The notes under the pieces were generated by a model, which saw nothing but the letters and a program-made list of their open reading frames with translations, was not told the origin of the DNA and did not search any database. 64,000 nt of DNA from the NCBI RefSeq assembly GCF_002892835.1, contig NZ_PJMB01000005.1:124001-188000 (forward strand). The letters run 5' to 3'. Below, one piece after another: positions 8,634 to 18,938 of this stretch. Position numbers and translations under genes: made by a program. The DNA comes from Arthrobacter sp. AFG7.2 (GTDB lineage: Bacteria > Actinomycetota > Actinomycetes > Actinomycetales > Micrococcaceae). Positions within the stretch are counted from its first letter, which is position 1. Each line of letters starts with the position of its first letter.

Positions 8634-9674
8634 GTGCCGTATGAGGGGGAGGTAAGTCCGCAGAGCCGGTCCGGGATACCGGGTGCCCGGCTGCTGGCGG
8701 AAGGTGCTGCCCTTAAACAGTTTTCGCGGCGGGGATTCCTGGCGACAGCCGGAGCTTCAGGGGTGCTGGCTGCAGACATGCTCCTGACCCGGCAGGTTCA
8801 GTCCCAGCGGCGCTCGGACCGCATCCTTCCGGTTCCTGACGACTTCGCCGATCTTTACTACCCGGATGCAAGCTGGTTTCTCTTTCCCGGCTATAAGACC
8901 AGCTGGGAAGAGGCCCAGTGGATCCTGAACTCACTCCGGGGGGCGTTGAACCAGCGGGCCCGGCTGGCGGCAGTGGGTTACTCCAACCAGGGCCTGAATA
9001 TTGACGACATTGTGATCGCCGTCATTGAGCACGTCCGTGCCCTGAAACTCACGAAGCTGTTTTTCTATGGCCACAGCTTCGGCGGAATGGTGGCCACGCA
9101 GGTGGCTGCACGCCTGCTGGAGCTCCACGGGGTGGAGGTCGAATTCATCGTCCTGGACTCAAGCCCGTACAGCAGAAATGATGTCCTGGACCAAAGCTGG
9201 TTCGACGGCGTGGTGTTCCTGTACGAGAGGGGGTTCCGGTTCCCGTCCGCGCTCCGCGGCAGCTACGAGCTGGGGGAGCGGGTCATCCACAAGGACGAAC
9301 GGACGTGGCGCCAGATCCTCGACCAGACGCTCGAGCAGCTGTCCCCGATCGCGCCCTCAAGCGTGCTCATCCAGTCTGAATCAGCGTACATCTACCACTT
9401 CGACGGAAGCCGGTTCGTCGGCAAGCTGGGCTCTGCAAAGATGGCATATATCGGCAACTCCCGGGACCGCACCGTCCGCTACCAAACGGCCGTGGAAGCG
9501 TGGACTGTGGCCTTCACGGCGAACATGGTGCCGAGCATCCTGCATACGGAAGGCGCCAGGCCGGCCCATGCAAGTCCGGGCTGGAATCCGAACGTTTACC
9601 GGCCCGTCCTGAAGGAGCTGCTGGACGAGTATTTCCCGCTGCCCCGTGGCGGATCCAGGGTGACAGTTTTCTAG
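8634..9674 (+). CDS. Tat-exported alpha/beta hydrolase
   Basis: 346 residues from GTG 8634. About 25 residues in, SRRGFLATAGASGVLAADMLL is a twin-arginine signal, so the enzyme is exported folded. The nucleophile elbow is GHSFGG with S148, and the family Asp/His region probably lies in the C-terminal half (EGARPAHASPGWNP). It has no close named relative that I recognise; substrate unknown. The frame is open to another GTG at 8607, but the -10-like TACGGT at 8622 argues for 8634. Convergent with the HAD gene 6 nt downstream. Confidence 0.75.
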   Translation: MPYEGEVSPQSRSGIPGARLLAEGAALKQFSRRGFLATAGASGVLAADMLLTRQVQSQRRSDRILPVPDDFADLYYPDASWFLFPGYKTSWEEAQWILNSLRGALNQRARLAAVGYSNQGLNIDDIVIAVIEHVRALKLTKLFFYGHSFGGMVATQVAARLLELHGVEVEFIVLDSSPYSRNDVLDQSWFDGVVFLYERGFRFPSALRGSYELGERVIHKDERTWRQILDQTLEQLSPIAPSSVLIQSESAYIYHFDGSRFVGKLGSAKMAYIGNSRDRTVRYQTAVEAWTVAFTANMVPSILHTEGARPAHASPGWNPNVYRPVLKELLDEYFPLPRGGSRVTVF

Positions 9675-9680
9675 GCTGTC

Positions 9681-10511
9681 CTAGACCTGGTTCTTCAGGT
9701 CAGCCACCGAATTCAGGATCTGGTTGGGCCGGAACGGGTACGCGGCAATGTCATCCTTGTGGGTGATGCCGCTGAGCACCAGCACAGTGTGCAGGCCGGC
9801 TTCCATGCCGGCGATGATGTCCGTGTCCATCCGGTCGCCGATCATGGCGGTGGTTTCGGAGTGGGCATCGATCTGGTTCATGGCAGAGCGGAACATCATG
9901 GGGTTGGGCTTGCCCACAATGTAGGGCTCGCGGCCGGTGGCCTTGGTGATCAGCGCCGCAATGGCTCCGGTGGCAGGCATGGGGCCGTCCTTGGACGGGC
10001 CGGTGGCATCCGGGTTGGTGGCAATGAACCGCGCCCCGGCCAGGATGAGGCGGATGGCCATGGTGATGGCCTCGAAGGAATACGTGCGCGTCTCGCCAAG
10101 CACCACAAAGTCCGGGTTCTGGTCGGTAAGGATGAAGCCTGCCTCGTGCAGCGCCGTCGTCAGTCCCGCTTCGCCAATGGTGTAGGCACGGTTTCCTGAT
10201 TCCGAGCCCCGAACCTGGTCCTTGAGGAACTGTGCGGTGGCCAGGGCCGAGGTCCAGATGTTCTCCTCGGGGATCTCCAGTCCGGAGGAGCTCAGGCGTG
10301 CAGCCAGGTCCCTCGGGGTGAAGATGGAATTGTTGGTCAGCACCAGGAAGCGCTTGGACGTATCCACCCAGCGCTGGATGAGCTCCGCAGCGCCGGGAAT
10401 GGGCTGGTTCTCGTGGACCAGCACACCGTCCATGTCCGTCAGCCAGCACTCGATGTCCTGGCCGCTGCGATACACCGAAGGGTTGCCCTTGACCTCGTCC
10501 GCGTCTGCCAT
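9681..10511 (-). CDS. HAD-IIA family (NagD-like) phosphatase
   Basis: 276 residues. Motif I is WLTDMDGVLVHENQPIPGA near residue 24, motif II LVLTNNSIFTPRDLAARL, and motif IV IGDRMDTDIIAGMEAGLHTVLVLSG near the end, all standard for NagD/p-nitrophenyl phosphatase-type HAD enzymes with a C2a cap. The physiological substrate is likely a nucleotide or sugar phosphate. AGGTAGG precedes the ATG. Divergent from the TrmH-like methyltransferase. Confidence 0.9.
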   Translation of the reverse strand: MADADEVKGNPSVYRSGQDIECWLTDMDGVLVHENQPIPGAAELIQRWVDTSKRFLVLTNNSIFTPRDLAARLSSSGLEIPEENIWTSALATAQFLKDQVRGSESGNRAYTIGEAGLTTALHEAGFILTDQNPDFVVLGETRTYSFEAITMAIRLILAGARFIATNPDATGPSKDGPMPATGAIAALITKATGREPYIVGKPNPMMFRSAMNQIDAHSETTAMIGDRMDTDIIAGMEAGLHTVLVLSGITHKDDIAAYPFRPNQILNSVADLKNQV

Positions 10512-10551
10512 GCCTACCTCCGCCTGTGATGAAAGCCCGAAAAGTCCAGTC

Positions 10552-10557
10552 TAGTGT
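10552..10557 (+). promoter_or_regulatory. Leaderless-type -10 element for the TrmH-like gene
   Basis: TAGTGT ends 6 nt before the GTG at 10564; there is no ribosome site in between. Confidence 0.45.
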
Positions 10558-10563
10558 TGAGGG

Positions 10564-11265
10564 GTGAACCAAACCCCCGGCATGACATCTGAACCGCAAC
10601 CAATACCTGGGGAGATGCAGGGCGGGCCGCAGCCCGAGGCGGCGCAAGGCGAAAAGGCCGAGGTCGGCGTCGGGCCCTGGGAGGGTGAACTGCCGGAAGG
10701 CGACCACTGGGATCCCGATCTCCTTGCTGACGGCGACCGCCGCAACGTGCTGGACAAATACCGCTACTGGAAACACGAAGCGATCGTGGCGGAACTGGAT
10801 TCCAGGCGCCACAACTTCCACGTGGCCATCGAGAACTGGCAGCACGACCTGAACATCGGCACGGTGGTGCGCACCGCCAACGCGTTCCTTGCCAAGGAAG
10901 TGCACATCATCGGACGACGGCGGTGGAACAGGCGCGGCGCCATGGTCACCGACCGCTACCAGCACGTCCGCCACCACCCCACGGTCGAGGACTTCGTGGC
11001 CTGGGCGCAGGGGGAAGGGCTGGCAATCATCGGGATCGACATTTTCCCGGACTCGGTCCCGCTGGAAACCTATGAACTGCCCAGGGACTGCGTGCTGGTG
11101 TTCGGCCAGGAAGGTCCGGGACTGACGCCGGAGGTCCACGAGGCCGCCGTGGCCACGTTGTCCATCGAGCAGTTTGGCTCCACCCGGTCCATTAATGCCG
11201 CCTCCGCGGCCGCCATCGCCATGCACGCCTGGGTGCGCCGGCACGTGTTCAACCAGCACACCTGA
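10564..11265 (+). CDS. SPOUT (TrmH/SpoU) family RNA methyltransferase
   Basis: 233 residues from GTG 10564. The SPOUT knot signatures are present: NWQHDLNIGTVVRTANAFLAKEVHIIG (motif 1), LVFGQEGPGLTPEV (motif 2) and QFGSTRSINAASAAAIAMHAW (motif 3). It uses SAM to 2-O-methylate a tRNA or rRNA ribose. The exact site is unknown; the first 60 residues are an unstructured Pro/Glu-rich extension. The start follows a leaderless-type -10 hexamer. Confidence 0.88.
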   Translation: MNQTPGMTSEPQPIPGEMQGGPQPEAAQGEKAEVGVGPWEGELPEGDHWDPDLLADGDRRNVLDKYRYWKHEAIVAELDSRRHNFHVAIENWQHDLNIGTVVRTANAFLAKEVHIIGRRRWNRRGAMVTDRYQHVRHHPTVEDFVAWAQGEGLAIIGIDIFPDSVPLETYELPRDCVLVFGQEGPGLTPEVHEAAVATLSIEQFGSTRSINAASAAAIAMHAWVRRHVFNQHT

Positions 11266-11412
11266 ACGGGTGGGGCCTGCGGGGTGAGGGTGCGGGTTGC
11301 GGGTGGGGCGTAATCCGGAACACTCCGCGCGGGTAATGGCTAGGATGGTGCTAGCCGTAAGCGGTACTCCAGGGTTACCAGCCCATAGACGAACCTCAGC
11401 ATAGGAGTCAGC

Positions 11413-12432
<1,020 letters not shown>

Positions 12433-12855
12433 ATGTCGGATGAGTTCCGCAGGAACCTGATGGGCCCGGAGCCTACGCTCCTGCCTGCCGAGACCGAGGT
12501 CTACCAGCAGCTGGACGCCGGCCAGGAAGCCCTGGACCTGGTGGAGAAGCATCCCACGTCCTCACTCCTGTGGGCCGTCCTGGCTGAAGAGGCCTGGGCT
12601 GAGGGACGCACCATCGATTCCTACGCCTACTCGCGCGTGGGCTACCACCGCGGACTGGACTCGCTGCGGCGCAACGGCTGGCGCGGCGTGGGCCCCATCC
12701 CGTGGGAGCACGAGCCCAACCGCGGCTTCCTCCGTGCCCTGTACTCGCTTGGCCGGGCGTCAGCCGCCATCGGCGAGGCTGAGGAGCCGGAGCGGATCGA
12801 AAAGTTCCTTAACGACTCCGACCCCACGGCCAAGGCAGCCATCGAAGGCTCCTGA
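12433..12855 (+). CDS. DUF3151 domain protein
   Basis: 140 residues, beginning directly after the aldolase stop, so it is translated by coupling. The sequence is that of the actinobacterial DUF3151 family (LLPAETEVYQQLDAG, SSLLWAVLAEEAWAEGRTIDSYAYSRVGYHRGLDSLRRNGWRG). It looks TPR-like and helical, with no catalytic motif. Adjacency to fba is common in actinobacteria, as far as I recall. Function unknown. Confidence 0.85.
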   Translation: MSDEFRRNLMGPEPTLLPAETEVYQQLDAGQEALDLVEKHPTSSLLWAVLAEEAWAEGRTIDSYAYSRVGYHRGLDSLRRNGWRGVGPIPWEHEPNRGFLRALYSLGRASAAIGEAEEPERIEKFLNDSDPTAKAAIEGS

Positions 12856-12919
12856 GATGTGGGCCCACGCCCAAAGGGTTCCCTGGCCGAGCTTGCGAGG
12901 CTAGAGGGCGGGTGGGGGA

Positions 12920-12968
12920 ACGACGGCGGGCGGTCACCTTTTATGAAAAGGTGACCGCCCGCCGTCGT
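12920..12968. terminator. 23-bp perfect hairpin between convergent genes
   Basis: Arms at 12920-12942 and 12946-12968 are perfectly complementary with a 3-nt loop (ATG). The left arm begins ACGACGGCGGGCGG and ends CCTTTT. It separates DUF3151 (+) from the UDG-like gene (-) and should stop transcription from both sides. The length and perfect pairing are unusual for a simple terminator. Confidence 0.8.
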
Positions 12969-12980
12969 ACGTTCAGGGGA

Positions 12981-13613
12981 CTAGCTGGCTTTCTGGAGCC
13001 CGGTCCGCGCCATCGCATCTGCGTAAGCGACGCGCATGTCCTCGAGGTACTCCTCCTGGCGCGCCGGTGAGCCGGCAAAAGCGCGGCCGCTGAGGGAACG
13101 AACCTTGTAGGTCTTCAGGCCGCGGCGCCAGAGCAGCGGGACTTCAGTTTTCAGCAGCAGGTTGGCCAGCCGGTTGGCTTCCGTGCCGTGGGCAACGATG
13201 ACCGAGGCGCGCGGAACGAGTGCCAGGAACTTGAGCAGCGGCTTGAGTCCGGCAGAGATCTGGTCCGGCGTGAACTTGCCGTTGACCTCTCCGGGGGTGT
13301 GCCACGGGTGCACGTTCCAGGGCATGACGAATTCCGGACGCAGGCCCAGCTTCCACTGGATGCCGAGCATCCGGGTGGCGGCGTCATGGTCGCCCGCGGT
13401 GATGAAGCCGGACTTGTCGGCCTCGCCGATGTTCGAGTACAGGCTGATGATGCGGCACTCGTCGACGTCGTGCATGGGGTCCACATAGGGCACCACCATG
13501 CCGGGCTTCGCAGCCTGGAGGGAATCGCACAGCTCGTTGACCGCTGCAACGTTGGGTTCGTAGCGGCGGCTCAGAAGTTGGTCATGAAAGGATTCGGGTG
13601 CCAGGGCTGTCAT
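12981..13613 (-). CDS. Uracil-DNA glycosylase-like protein
   Basis: 210 residues. Weak resemblance to the uracil-DNA glycosylase superfamily: VVPYVDPMHDVDECRIISLYSNIG for the active-site strand, then VMPWNVHPWHTPGEVNG and a late AHGTEANRLANLL. Canonical family 1 motifs (GQDPYH, HPSPLS) are not present in standard form, so activity is uncertain. A GGAGA site lies 14 nt before the ATG. Downstream is the 23-bp hairpin. Confidence 0.5.
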   Translation of the reverse strand: MTALAPESFHDQLLSRRYEPNVAAVNELCDSLQAAKPGMVVPYVDPMHDVDECRIISLYSNIGEADKSGFITAGDHDAATRMLGIQWKLGLRPEFVMPWNVHPWHTPGEVNGKFTPDQISAGLKPLLKFLALVPRASVIVAHGTEANRLANLLLKTEVPLLWRRGLKTYKVRSLSGRAFAGSPARQEEYLEDMRVAYADAMARTGLQKAS

Positions 13614-13759
13614 GTAGTGCTGGGTCTCCTGCGGGGATTGGTGTTGCTGCCAGCACGGACAGCAGGCGCACGACGGCGCACTGCATCCGTGATGGTTGAA
13701 ATGGGGTGGGCCGATTCCTGGTCGGCCGTTACCAGTTTACCAAGCCCCGGGAAACGAAA

Positions 13760-13803
13760 CGCCGGTCCCGCTGACTCGATAAAAGTTGGGCACGGGACCG
13801 GCG
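13760..13803 (-). terminator. Terminator after the MetE-like gene
   Basis: An 11-bp perfect stem (13760-13770 with 13793-13803) and a 22-nt loop; read on the minus strand the stem is followed by TTTCGTTT. It lies 23 nt past the MetE-like stop. The rest of 13614-13825 shows nothing convincing. Confidence 0.65.
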
Positions 13804-13825
13804 GTCCTGGCTGGCCGAAAAACGG

Positions 13826-15031
13826 CTACCAGAGGCGCTTGGTTGCCCGGCGTGCGCCCTCCCCCAGGGCCTCCAGCTTCGCGAAGGCAATCTGCGGGTG
13901 GACCCTCCCGCCGAGCCCGCAATCGGTAGAGGCAATGACGTTCTCGCGCCCCACGACCTCCGCGAAGCGCACGATGCGGTCCGCCACCAGGTCCGGATGC
14001 TCCACCACGTTGGTGGCGTGCGAGACAATGCCCGGGATGATGACCATTCCTTCGGGAAGTCTCGTGTCCTCCCAGACCCGCCACTCGTGCTCGTGGCGCA
14101 CGTTGGCCGCCTCGAAGGAGTAGCCGCCGGCGTTGATCTGCAGCATGGTGTCCACCAGGTCCGCGAGGGGAAGGTCGGTAGTGTGCGGGCCGTGCCAGGA
14201 GCCCCAGCAGAGGTGGAAGCGCACCTGCTCCTCGGGGAGGCCGCGGAGGGCGTAGTTCAGTGCCTCCACCCGGATCTGCGTGAACTTAAGGTAGTCCTCA
14301 ACAGTGGGTTCGGGACTGATCTGGTCCCAGTTCTCCGCGATGGAGGGATCGTCGATCTGCAGGATCAGGCCGGCGTCGGTAATTGCCTTGTACTCTTCAC
14401 GAAGCGCATCGGCGCAGGCATAGATGTACTCCTCCTCCGTGGCGTAGAACTCGTTGGTGATGCGCGAGGCGCTGCCGGGGGAGAGGGCAGCAACGAAGCC
14501 TTCCCCCAGTCCGGCTGCTGTGAGGCCAGCCTTGAGGTTGGCGATGTCCGAGGCCACTGCCTCCTGCCCTGTGTAAACCAGCGGCCCGGTGACCTTCGGG
14601 AACGGCTTCGGCCCGCCTGTGAAGATGCCGCTGGTGGGATCGTTATAGGCCTCGGCAAAGATGGCGCGGTCGCGGCGGTGGATGAAGCCGGTCAACTGGA
14701 CGTTGCCCGGGCTGGATTCCTTCGGCTCCACCGCCCACTTCGCGTCATTGTCCAGCTCCAGCCCGCCCATCCGGGCGAAGGAGTAGGACCACCAGGCGCC
14801 GTAGTCCACTGCCGCTGACATGGCATGGCCGTACTCGCCGTCGTTGGGAATGTCCACGCCCAGGCTCTGCTGGCGCTGCACCAAGTCAACAACGGAGGCG
14901 GTGAGCAAGTCGTTGTAGCCCTCCACGTCCGTGGGGTTCTCCTCGCGTGCCGCATTGGCGGCAATCAGTTCAGGCGTGCGGGGCAACGATCCTGCGTGGG
15001 TGACGCGGATGTGGTCAGTGTTCAGGGACAT
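13826..15031 (-). CDS. Cobalamin-independent methionine synthase-type protein (short MetE core)
   Basis: 401 residues, about half of full MetE, starting MSLNTDHIRVTHAGSLPRTP. The zinc-binding pattern of the MetE C-terminal barrel is visible: FHLCWGSWHGPH (His and Cys) and STDCGLGGRVHPQIA (Cys). It should transfer a methyl group to homocysteine or a related thiol, but members of this short family may use donors other than methyl-tetrahydrofolate. AAAGGA lies 8 nt before the ATG, right after a SAM-I-clan riboswitch (15046-15147). SAM control strongly supports a role in methionine supply. Confidence 0.85.
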   Translation of the reverse strand: MSLNTDHIRVTHAGSLPRTPELIAANAAREENPTDVEGYNDLLTASVVDLVQRQQSLGVDIPNDGEYGHAMSAAVDYGAWWSYSFARMGGLELDNDAKWAVEPKESSPGNVQLTGFIHRRDRAIFAEAYNDPTSGIFTGGPKPFPKVTGPLVYTGQEAVASDIANLKAGLTAAGLGEGFVAALSPGSASRITNEFYATEEEYIYACADALREEYKAITDAGLILQIDDPSIAENWDQISPEPTVEDYLKFTQIRVEALNYALRGLPEEQVRFHLCWGSWHGPHTTDLPLADLVDTMLQINAGGYSFEAANVRHEHEWRVWEDTRLPEGMVIIPGIVSHATNVVEHPDLVADRIVRFAEVVGRENVIASTDCGLGGRVHPQIAFAKLEALGEGARRATKRLW

Positions 15032-15045
15032 GCTGGAATTCCTTT

Positions 15046-15147
15046 CCATCGGTCCTGGCAGTAGCACCTTCCCAGGGCAGGACGTGTCTGCTCTCAGTGG
15101 GGTTGCTGCGGCGTCAACGATCCAGGTCTCTCGGCCGCTCCGGATGG
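15046..15147 (-). ncRNA. SAM-I-clan riboswitch in the MetE-like gene leader
   Basis: On the minus strand the leader contains GGAGCGGCCGAGAGACCUGG, then GUUGACGCCGCAGCAACC, and later AAGGUGCUACUGCCAGG, matching the S-box core (GAG-GG-YGAGGGA, UGA-CC-GCAACC, GGUGCUA). P1 pairs CCAUCCGG (15140-15147) with CCGAUGG (15046-15052); P2 pairs GCGGC with GCCGC; loop CCUGG can form a pseudoknot with CCAGG. P4 is not obvious, which recalls the SAM-IV/I-IV variants. P1 ends 1-2 nt before the AAAGGA ribosome site and no terminator fits, so control is probably translational. Confidence 0.8.
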
Positions 15148-15375
15148 GTCCCTCCCACTCAATTCGAGGGGGCTGCCCGGGAGCAAATCCGATTCCGGAA
15201 TATGTCGGGGAGCGTCCAGTGCATCCGGCCATTCGGAACGTAATAACTGACTGCAGATTGCTGTCATGTCCATTGACAGCATCAGTTCAGGTTGGTTGGC
15301 TTTTGTCACAGCCCGTCCCTGGGGGACATCGGGGGCTGGACGCATCCAATGCACTTCCGAAAGAGGTACCTCACC

Positions 15376-16437
15376 GTGAGAAAAACCCTGGCAAACTTCA
15401 GGACTTTGGCACTGACCGGAGCCCTGGCCCTGGCCGCAGTAACCGTCCCGGCGCCGGCTCTCGCCGTCGGAGAAGGCCCCAACTATGACGGCAACGGCCA
15501 GATCACCACGTCGAAGCTTGCCACCTACGACCAGATGGTCTCGTTCCTCAAGGACCAGGACGCCCGCCAGTCCGCCATGGAGCTGGAAGTTATCGGCCAG
15601 ACCGTGAAGGGCCGGGACATCCACCTGGTGAAGTACATCTCGGACCCGGCCAAACCCACCATCCTCTACCTGACCCAGCAGCACGGCAACGAGCAGCTCA
15701 CCACTGAAGGTGCCCTGGAATTCGTCAAACACCTCGGCACGGGCAAGTCCGCAGGAATCCTTGACGGCGTAAACATCCTGGTGGTTCCCATGCTCAACGC
15801 GGACGGCGCCATGGGCGACGTGAACTTTTCCCTTGACGACTACCTGGCCAAGGGGGACCGCAACATGACCCGCTACAACGCCAATGAAGTGGACCTCAAC
15901 CGGGACCACGTGGCCAAGGTCCAGCCCGAGACCCAGGCGCTGCACAACAATGTGATGCGCAAGTACAACATCGATTACATGATCGACCTCCACCACCAGG
16001 GCACCCGGAGCCAGCGTGACGGCGAACTGGTGTCCGGCTCCATCCTGTACCCCACCACTCCGAACGCCGATCCTGCCGTAGTGGAAAAGTCCAAGCAGCT
16101 GGGCGCCGTGGTCTTCGAAAACGTCGACTCCACCGGTTGGGGCCACCTGGGCAAGTACGTGGGCGGCAGCGCTGAAACCATCAGCCGCAACGGCATCGCG
16201 GTGGAGTACGGCATCTCAACCCTGCTGTTCGAGATGCGGGGCATGTCCGACCACTACCTGGACGGCTACGCCCTGGGGCTGCGGAGCAACGGCTACCTGA
16301 TCAAGCAGACGGTGACCACGCTGACCGCTACCGCCGCTGCCATTGCTGACGGTTCAATTGCCGACGCCGACACCTCCTTCTGGGACAGCCTGGCCACCCA
16401 GACCTCCCGTCCGGGAGAGGAAGCCGACGACGAGTAG
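15376..16437 (+). CDS. Secreted M14-family zinc carboxypeptidase
   Basis: 353 residues from GTG 15376, preceded by AAAGAGG 10 nt upstream; the ATG at 15349 in frame lacks a ribosome site. The signal peptide is about residues 1-30 (LALTGALALAAVTVPAPALA). Zinc ligands HxxE are H103 and E106 (QQHGNEQ), the third His is in DLHHQGT (about 206), and the catalytic Glu is probably E286 in LLFEMRG. It removes C-terminal residues from peptides outside the cell. The divergent intergenic region of 344 nt holds the riboswitch of the neighbour; between 15148 and 15350 I see no other clear element. Confidence 0.85.
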   Translation: MRKTLANFRTLALTGALALAAVTVPAPALAVGEGPNYDGNGQITTSKLATYDQMVSFLKDQDARQSAMELEVIGQTVKGRDIHLVKYISDPAKPTILYLTQQHGNEQLTTEGALEFVKHLGTGKSAGILDGVNILVVPMLNADGAMGDVNFSLDDYLAKGDRNMTRYNANEVDLNRDHVAKVQPETQALHNNVMRKYNIDYMIDLHHQGTRSQRDGELVSGSILYPTTPNADPAVVEKSKQLGAVVFENVDSTGWGHLGKYVGGSAETISRNGIAVEYGISTLLFEMRGMSDHYLDGYALGLRSNGYLIKQTVTTLTATAAAIADGSIADADTSFWDSLATQTSRPGEEADDE

Positions 16438-16698
16438 CAACACCCGCTGACGGTCCGCCGCGGTCCTTGACGTGCAGGAGTCCTTTACCTTGCGCGAAGG
16501 GCCGCGGCGGCCCAACGAGTGGACAAAGTCACTCATCGGCTAAACTTGGGTGGTAAGAGCCCCGGAACTCTTGCGTCGCTGCGCCTCCCGCGGGCCGGCG
16601 AAGGCCGGTACGTTCGGGGCATTCTCATGAACGGCGCTGTGCAGGGCCGCCACGCTGTGGCCGGTACCGGGCAGCCCGAACGAATGGGGGAGGATCCC

Positions 16699-17988
16699 AT
16701 GCCAGCAATTGTGATCGTAGGAGCCCAGTGGGGCGACGAAGGAAAAGGCAAGGCCACCGATCTTCTCGGAGGCCGTGTTGATTACGTCGTCAAGCCGAAC
16801 GGCGGCAACAACGCCGGGCACACCGTCGTCGTAGGCGGTGAAAAGTACGAACTCAAATTGCTGCCGGCAGGCATTCTCAGCCCCAACGCAGTCCCCATTA
16901 TCGGCAACGGCTGCGTGGTCAACCTCGAGGCCCTCTTCCAGGAGATCGATGGCCTGCAGGCCCGGGGTGCGGACACCTCCAAGCTCCGTGTTTCGGCCAA
17001 CGCCCACCTGGTGGCCCCGTACCACCAGATGCTGGACAAGGTCACCGAGCGCTTCCTGGGCAGCCGCGCCATCGGCACCACAGGGCGCGGCATCGGTCCG
17101 GCCTACATGGACAAGGTGGCCCGGCTGGGCATCCGCGTGCAGGACGTCTTCGACGAATCCATCCTCCGCCAGAAGGTGGAAGGGTCCCTGCGCCAGAAGA
17201 ACGAACTCCTGGTCAAGGTCTACAACCGCCGCAGCGTTGTGGTCGATGAGATCGTGACCTACTTCCTGTCCTTTGCCGAACGGCTCCGCCCGCTGGTTAT
17301 CGACAGCACCCTGGTCCTGAACACGGCATTGGACGAGGGCAAGGTGGTCCTGATGGAAGGCGGCCAGGCGACCTTCCTCGACGTCGACCACGGCACGTAT
17401 CCGTTCGTGACCTCCTCCAACCCGACAGCAGGCGGCGCCTCCGTTGGTTCGGGCATCGGACCCACCCGCATTTCCCGCTCCATCGGCATCATCAAGGCCT
17501 ACACCACCCGCGTGGGCGCCGGGCCGTTCCCCACCGAGCTCTTTGACGAGATGGGTGTCTACCTGCAGAAGACCGGCGGAGAATTCGGCGTCAACACCGG
17601 CCGGCCGCGCCGCTGCGGCTGGTACGACGCCGTCCTGGCCCGCCACGCCTCGCGCGTCAACGGCTTCACGGACTACTTTGTCACCAAGCTGGACGTGCTC
17701 ACGGGCATCGAGCAGATCCCGGTGTGCGTCGCTTACGACGTTGACGGCGTCCGGCACGACGAAATGCCCATGACGCAGACCGAGTTCCACCACGCAGTGC
17801 CGATCTTCGAGTACTTCGAGGGCTGGACCGAGGACATCACCGGCGCCCGCACCCTCGCGGACCTCCCCGAGAACGCGCGCAACTACGTGCTGGCCCTCGA
17901 GAAACTGTCCGGTACGCGGTTCTCCGCCATCGGCGTGGGGCCGGACCGGGACCAGACCATCGTGGTGAACGACCTCATCAACGATTAG
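16699..17988 (+). CDS. purA: Adenylosuccinate synthetase
   Basis: 429 residues, starting [20 protein letters not shown] with GGGGGAGGA upstream; the frame is open to 16519 but that part is not conserved. The GTP loop GDEGKGK is at residues 12-18, and [15 protein letters not shown] [18 protein letters not shown] and [10 protein letters not shown] are present. It forms adenylosuccinate from IMP, aspartate and GTP. A TAAACT hexamer at 16541-16546 may be its -10, giving a leader of roughly 150 nt (16550-16698) of unknown function. Confidence 0.97.
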   Translation: MPAIVIVGAQWGDEGKGKATDLLGGRVDYVVKPNGGNNAGHTVVVGGEKYELKLLPAGILSPNAVPIIGNGCVVNLEALFQEIDGLQARGADTSKLRVSANAHLVAPYHQMLDKVTERFLGSRAIGTTGRGIGPAYMDKVARLGIRVQDVFDESILRQKVEGSLRQKNELLVKVYNRRSVVVDEIVTYFLSFAERLRPLVIDSTLVLNTALDEGKVVLMEGGQATFLDVDHGTYPFVTSSNPTAGGASVGSGIGPTRISRSIGIIKAYTTRVGAGPFPTELFDEMGVYLQKTGGEFGVNTGRPRRCGWYDAVLARHASRVNGFTDYFVTKLDVLTGIEQIPVCVAYDVDGVRHDEMPMTQTEFHHAVPIFEYFEGWTEDITGARTLADLPENARNYVLALEKLSGTRFSAIGVGPDRDQTIVVNDLIND

Positions 17989-18006
17989 CCCCCAGGAATT
18001 ACGACG

Positions 18007-18042
18007 GCGGCGGGCCACCATGCAGGTGGCCCGCCGCTTTTG
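18007..18042 (+). terminator. Rho-independent terminator after purA
   Basis: A 13-bp perfect stem (18007-18019 with 18025-18037), loop ATGCA, then TTTTGTG. It is preceded by ACGACGG, the same opening as the hairpins at 5311 and 12920. Confidence 0.85.
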
Positions 18043-18386
18043 TGCTCCCGGACACCGAGGGGCGTGCTCTGTTGAACACCGGGCCTGCCCGGGGGAGGCC
18101 GGGTCAAAAAAGTTTTTCAACATTTTCTCCTGCATGCGTAACCCCGGACGTACCTGCAGCGATTACCCCTATGTAGCGCCGGTCTGGAACTTGTCCCCCA
18201 TCACGTTCCAGGCCGGCTCTTTCACTTTCCGGCGGCAGGGGCAGCTGCCATGCCGGACCGGAAGCGAGGACGCGTGGCGTTCCGGTGCAAGGGTTACTGA
18301 GCGGTAAAGTGATGCCGGGGAAAGCTCCGCACGCCGGACAGGTTCTCCATCATGACAACCCCTCTTTGACTGAAAGCACTACGTCT
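18043..18386. other. Intergenic region upstream of the ECF sigma gene
   Basis: Mostly without a recognisable element. An A/T-rich tract (AAAAAAGTTTTTC) lies near 18105-18118. TAAAGT at 18305-18310 could be the -10 of the sigma-factor promoter; if so, the in-frame starts at 18285 and 18312 lie too early to be used. Confidence 0.3.
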
Positions 18387-18938
18387 GTGACCGATGCCCT
18401 GGCAGATGAGGCCGTGCGGGACGCACCCGCCGGGACAGCTGCTTTCAGCGTTGTCTACCGGACATATGCATCACAGGTTCTGGGCTATCTCACAGCCCGG
18501 GGAGTCGAGGATCCGGAGGCGGTCATGCAGGAAGTGTTCCTCTCCGTCCTGCCGCGGCTTGACACTGTTCACGGGGGAGCCGCAGGCCTTCGTACCTTCA
18601 TCTTTTCGGTAGCCCACGCCCGGATGGTGGACGACCACCGGCGCCAGAGCCGGACCCCCGCCAAATTGCCCTTCGAACCCGAACTGGACCACCGCGAAGA
18701 TCTGTCCGCTGAGACCGAAGCGCTGGAACGGATTTCGCCGCAGGAAGTCCTGGGCTTGCTGGACGCCTTGCCGCAGGACCAGCGGGAAGTACTGGCCCTC
18801 CGCCTCGTGGCGGGGCTCACCGTGGAGCAGTCAGCGGAGGCCATGGGCAAAAGCGAGGGTGCTGTGAAGCAACTCCAGCGGCGGGCCATCCTCAAGCTCC
18901 GGGGACTCGCGGACGTGAAGGAATACCTGAAGCCATGA
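18387..18938 (+). CDS. ECF-type RNA polymerase sigma factor
   Basis: 183 residues from GTG 18387; the frame is open to 18285 with other possible starts (GTG 18285, ATG 18312, TTG 18366). Region 2 spans FSVVYRTYASQVLGYLTARGVEDPEAVMQEVFLSVLPRL through FIFSVAHARMVDDHRR, and region 4 spans LLDALPQDQREVLALRLVAGLTVEQSAEAMGKSEGAVKQLQRRAILKLR. It should direct polymerase to stress or envelope genes. The next gene overlaps by 4 nt and encodes a single-pass membrane protein that is the likely anti-sigma partner. Confidence 0.88.
   Translation: MTDALADEAVRDAPAGTAAFSVVYRTYASQVLGYLTARGVEDPEAVMQEVFLSVLPRLDTVHGGAAGLRTFIFSVAHARMVDDHRRQSRTPAKLPFEPELDHREDLSAETEALERISPQEVLGLLDALPQDQREVLALRLVAGLTVEQSAEAMGKSEGAVKQLQRRAILKLRGLADVKEYLKP

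Noticed and set aside
16550..16698. Purine riboswitch in the purA leader
   Set aside because: The leader of about 150 nt has no recognisable purine or PRPP aptamer core.
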